A stretch of DNA of 64,000 nt from the NCBI GenBank assembly GCA_965603205.1, contig CBFDCC010000001.1:248001-312000 (forward strand), given 5' to 3'. Under the pieces are notes generated by a model. The model worked only from the letters and a program-made list of their open reading frames with translations. It did not search any database and was not told the DNA's origin. The stretch comes from Temperatibacter sp965603205 (GTDB taxonomy: Bacteria > Pseudomonadota > Alphaproteobacteria > Sphingomonadales > Kordiimonadaceae). The translations under genes and the position numbers were made by a program. Numbering within the stretch: the first letter of the stretch is position 1; every line of letters starts with the position of its first letter. This document shows positions 60,967 to 64,000 of the stretch, piece after piece.

Positions 60967-61091
60967 CGCCTCGCGCTCGCTCGGTACACGCTCACAAATG
61001 CTCGCTATTATATAGAGAGCGATTAGCGATCGTACCGAACGACCGTGAGGCCGAGCTTATGCGAGGATAGCCACGAGTGGCGCTTGAACGG
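60967..61091. repeat. inverted pair of dispersed-repeat copies C and D
   Basis: Copy C (60967-61003) and copy D (61017-61091, reversed) lie head to head with a short AT-rich gap (TATTATATAGA). Their shared blocks GCCTC, TCGGTAC and ATxGCTC could fold the pair into a large hairpin. Copy D aligns to copy B at 13882-13956 with about 88 percent identity by eye. It separates the S9 peptidase and amidohydrolase genes, which converge, and may double as a transcription barrier. Confidence 0.7.
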
Positions 61092-61117
61092 TCAGCTATT
61101 AATTAAGACCGTATCTT

Positions 61118-62803
61118 TTACTCTTGGACGTATATAATCTCGCCGTCAACAATGGTTAGCACCACATTGGTGGTTAAGATGTTCGCCTCGGGCATGGTCA
61201 TAATATCACCAGAAAAGGCGGTGAAATCAGCGCGCTTACCCACAGTGATAGAGCCAAGCTTATCTTCTTGGAAGGCAGCTTCGGCAGGCCAGATTGTGAA
61301 CATTTTCAAGGCCTCTTCTCGTGTTACAGCTTCTTCTAGGTGCCAGTTATCTGCGCTGAAACCTGTCATGTCTTTGCGGGAAACAGCAGCGTAAAACTCG
61401 ATGCGAGGATCGCCGCGTTCAACAGGGGCGTCAGAGCCGCCAACAACAATCACACCTGAATTGATCAGGCTTTTCCACGCGTAGGCACCATATAAGCGGT
61501 TATCGCTGAGACGCGCAGGGGCGAAATGCATATCACCAATGGCGTGGGATGGCTGCATGGATGGGATAACACCCATTTGATTAAAGCGTGGGATATCCTC
61601 TGGGTTTATAATCTGTGCATGTTCAATGCGCCAGCGTGGCTCGGCTATTTTGCGGGCCTCAGATGGAACCTCAGCAAATATTTTCTGATACCAGTCGAGC
61701 ACTAAACGGTTACCCATATCACCAATGGCATGGGTATTAATCTGAAGGCCGTCCATTAGCGCGCGGCGCATAATAGGCAGGGCATCATCTTCTTTCATCA
61801 TGATTAGGCCGTGCGTATCAGCGTCAGAATATGGCTCGATGAGCGCTGCACCACGTGAACCCAGTGCGCCATCCATATACATTTTAATAGCACGTGTGAC
61901 AATGCGACCATTATTGCTGCCGCGAGGACCACTATCAAATAGCTTGCCAGCGTCACCCATATCAACAGAGTTATAGACGCGTATTTTCATGATGCCTTCA
62001 TCGGCTAGGCGTTCCATAATAGGCACCTCAGCCCAAGGCGTCGACATAGAATGTGTGCCCGTCCATCCATACTTTGCGTAAACTTCACTGCCTTTTGCTA
62101 ATGCTTGGGCCCTACGCTCATCTGTCATCGCGGGTAGAAGCGGTGTAATAAGGCTCATCGCAGCATCAATCAGCATGCCAGTAGGCTCACCAAGTGCATT
62201 TTTAAGGATGTCGCCACCAAAAGGGGCTTTGGTGTCACTTGTTATGCCAGCTGCTTTTAAAGCAGCAGAGTTGGCAACCATGGCGTGACCGTCAGAACGC
62301 TCTAATATAACAGGGATATCACTAATAATCTCATCAAGATCCCAGCGACTAGGGAAGCGCTTTTCAGGCCAATGTGTTTCAATCCAACCACGCCCGAATA
62401 CAATATCCTCTTTATAGGTTTTATGCCATTCAACGATTGTTTGTTTTAGCGCCTTGATGGAGAGAGTGCCTTCTAAATTTAAGGTAAGCTCGCGCTCGCC
62501 AACGCCCGCGATATGCGAGTGACCATCAGTAAATCCAGGGTATAGAGAAGCACCAGACAGAGAGATGACTGTGGTTGACGTATCCATATAGGCACCAGCA
62601 CCTAGTTTATTACCAGCGTAAACAATGATACCGTCTTTAACGGCCACAGCCTCTACATTAGGATTATTGTCATCGGCAGTATAGATATTGCCTTCCCAGA
62701 TAATCATGTCGGCCGGCCCCGCAATCGCGTCCTGTGCAGCCGTTGCTGTTGTGAATAGGCCTATAGCCATTAAAAGTTTAGTCAGTAAGTTGAGGCGCTT
62801 CAT
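61118..62803 (-). CDS. secreted amidohydrolase (amidohydrolase family 3, YtcJ-like)
   Basis: 561 residues from the second of two adjacent ATG codons, six bases after AGGAG. There is a signal peptide (MKRLNLLTKLLMAIGLF to AQDAIAG). Metal-binding motifs include FTDGHSHIAGVG near 97, RIEHAQIINPEDIPRF near 385, and the C-terminal GGSDAPVERGDPRIEFYAA. YtcJ-like enzymes hydrolyse exo-amide or ring bonds of diverse small substrates. The physiological substrate cannot be deduced. Convergent with the S9 peptidase. Confidence 0.88.
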   Translation of the reverse strand: MKRLNLLTKLLMAIGLFTTATAAQDAIAGPADMIIWEGNIYTADDNNPNVEAVAVKDGIIVYAGNKLGAGAYMDTSTTVISLSGASLYPGFTDGHSHIAGVGERELTLNLEGTLSIKALKQTIVEWHKTYKEDIVFGRGWIETHWPEKRFPSRWDLDEIISDIPVILERSDGHAMVANSAALKAAGITSDTKAPFGGDILKNALGEPTGMLIDAAMSLITPLLPAMTDERRAQALAKGSEVYAKYGWTGTHSMSTPWAEVPIMERLADEGIMKIRVYNSVDMGDAGKLFDSGPRGSNNGRIVTRAIKMYMDGALGSRGAALIEPYSDADTHGLIMMKEDDALPIMRRALMDGLQINTHAIGDMGNRLVLDWYQKIFAEVPSEARKIAEPRWRIEHAQIINPEDIPRFNQMGVIPSMQPSHAIGDMHFAPARLSDNRLYGAYAWKSLINSGVIVVGGSDAPVERGDPRIEFYAAVSRKDMTGFSADNWHLEEAVTREEALKMFTIWPAEAAFQEDKLGSITVGKRADFTAFSGDIMTMPEANILTTNVVLTIVDGEIIYVQE

Positions 62804-62977
62804 CATTCTCTCCTGAAATAGTCATCTTATAGGTATCTGGTCATAGGTATCAGGAAAGCGGTAGCCAATGTCAAGCTTTCGCCTGATGATTATTGGCCTA
62901 TGGCTATCTGTGAGGTGATATGATATCCAGAAGAAGAGACGTAGTTACCGTTTTTTAAATATAGGCGATAGAGTCAT

Positions 62978-64000
62978 ATGCGTGGTTATTTTGTACTGCT
63001 AACGGTTATGGTTTGGGTGCCAATTGCACTGTTTAAACCGCACGTAGGCATTTTGGTATGGAACTGGATTTCCCATATGAACCCTCATGTGGGTGTGGGT
63101 AATTTTGTTGAAACATTTCCGCTATTGGACGCTGTGGCGGGTGTGACCATCATTGGTTTGTTTGTATCAAAAGAGCCTAGACGATTACCAAGTCACCCAT
63201 TGCTTGTGGCGTTAGTTTTGTATTTTTTATGGGTCGCTATAACAACATTTTTTGCGATGAATACCGAGCTTGCTCTACCTAAATATATTGCCCTGATGAA
63301 GGTGATGTTATTTTGTTTGATGATTATGATTGTTATGCAGACCCCTAACAGGCTACGTGCCTTTGTTTGGGTGATGTCGCTCTCGCTTGCCTATACCGCG
63401 ATTAAAGGCGGGCTTTTCACGCTGGCGACAGGTGGTGGTGCGCGTGTGCAGGGTGCGGGCGGCATGATGGAGGATAATAACCAACTTGCGATGGCGTTGG
63501 CGATGTTTTTACCCATAGCATTCTATTTCTATAAACATCCGCCCATTGATAAATTACGCTATCCAATGTTGGGCATGAGTATTTTAACCCTAGCTGCGAC
63601 AGTGGGGACCCAGTCGCGTGGTGGCCTCGTCGCCCTTGTGGCGGTCATGGGGATGGGCTTTTTAAAATTAAAGAGCAAATTTAAGATCATGGCTGTGGCG
63701 GTGCCAATAGTGATCATTGGCTTTACCTTGTTGCCCGACACATGGAAAAACCGCATGGCAACGACAGAAAATGCGGTAGAAGATCAATCCTTTCTAGGGC
63801 GGGTAGCTATGTGGAAATTTGGTATGAATGTGGCAGGTGAATACCCTGTAACAGGTGGCGGGTTTCTGGTGAATTTTGATGAAGAGGCACGGCAAATATT
63901 TATGCCAGCTGGTTATAAAGGACGGGCATTCCACTCAATCTATTTTGAGGTTTTGGGCGAGCATGGTTATGTGGGCTTGTTACTGTTTTTGACCGTAATG
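62978..64000 (+). CDS. O-antigen ligase-like protein, exosortase-associated O-glycosylation ligase type (3' part beyond the window)
   Basis: The frame opens with ATG at 62978 and stays open to the right edge, 341 codons. It starts MRGYFVLLTVMVWVPIALF and continues with WNWISHMNPHVG, the N-terminal pattern of putative O-glycosylation ligases linked to the exosortase A system. About nine hydrophobic helices, GTQSRGGLVALVAV near 210 and FHSIYFEVLGEHGYVGLLLF near the edge are typical of the Wzy/WaaL ligase domain. It would join a glycan to lipid or protein at the periplasmic face. Neighbouring exosortase or glycan genes, if any, are to the right of this window. Confidence 0.82.
   Translation, partial: MRGYFVLLTVMVWVPIALFKPHVGILVWNWISHMNPHVGVGNFVETFPLLDAVAGVTIIGLFVSKEPRRLPSHPLLVALVLYFLWVAITTFFAMNTELALPKYIALMKVMLFCLMIMIVMQTPNRLRAFVWVMSLSLAYTAIKGGLFTLATGGGARVQGAGGMMEDNNQLAMALAMFLPIAFYFYKHPPIDKLRYPMLGMSILTLAATVGTQSRGGLVALVAVMGMGFLKLKSKFKIMAVAVPIVIIGFTLLPDTWKNRMATTENAVEDQSFLGRVAMWKFGMNVAGEYPVTGGGFLVNFDEEARQIFMPAGYKGRAFHSIYFEVLGEHGYVGLLLFLTVM

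Noticed and set aside
62804..62977. Regulatory element in the amidohydrolase-ligase gap
   Set aside because: I looked for palindromes, promoters and repeats and found none convincing.

Overview
The window reads as a chromosomal segment of an alphaproteobacterium of moderate, slightly AT-rich composition. The main evidence is the gene order tsaB-rimI-fur-plsC-miaB-phoH-ybeY-corC-lnt-xre-trmB-rimP-nusA-ylxR-infB-rbfA-truB-rpsO-pnp, a long alphaproteobacterial housekeeping block, together with a DUF3126 protein, a Fur of the alphaproteobacterial type and an Nfu protein. I cannot fix the order or genus. The exosortase-type O-glycosylation ligase at the right edge, the RTX protein and the NarGHJI respiration genes suggest a free-living, probably aquatic, facultatively nitrate-respiring bacterium; that is inference.

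1-13.7 kb is a dissimilatory nitrate respiration island. On the minus strand run narK1, narK2, narG, narH, narJ, narI, a parvulin-like accessory gene and the start of nnrS. Divergent to them is a one-component regulator that joins a nitrate/nitrite-sensing NIT domain to a Crp/FNR domain and ends in an unusual four-cysteine tail. moaA (molybdopterin synthesis) follows. Two FNR/NNR-type palindromes, one in the narK1/regulator gap and one before moaA, suggest that the regulator drives the whole island.

13.7-23.8 kb is accessory. A repeat-rich spacer comes first, then arfB, galE, an 881-residue RTX protein, a DUF3126 gene, a membrane PAS protein with a degenerate HD-GYP domain, a LapG-like periplasmic cysteine protease, a protein with degenerate GGDEF/EAL-like halves, and an ankyrin-repeat protein. 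The set resembles a rearranged Lap (adhesin/protease/c-di-GMP) system.

24-30.6 kb holds a SCO1/SenC copper protein, a YcgN cysteine-cluster protein, a YgjP-type metalloprotein, a PBP1A-type peptidoglycan synthase, an autoregulatory-looking TetR gene, nfu, tsaB and rimI. 31-51.4 kb is the conserved translation/tRNA/RNA block. It is interrupted between rbfA and truB by a 375-bp cassette: one GIY-YIG nuclease gene bounded by perfect 34-bp inverted repeats.

51.5-64 kb carries two GNAT acetyltransferases, an SH3 protein, a 2-hydroxyacid dehydrogenase, lepA, a Sel1/2-oxoglutarate-oxygenase fusion, a probable unannotated small RNA with two C-rich loops, two unknown membrane proteins, a secreted S9 peptidase, a second copy of the dispersed repeat family, a secreted amidohydrolase and a truncated O-glycosylation ligase. 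I found no tRNA, rRNA, CRISPR array, transposase or prophage gene. No gene-free stretch exceeds 300 bases.
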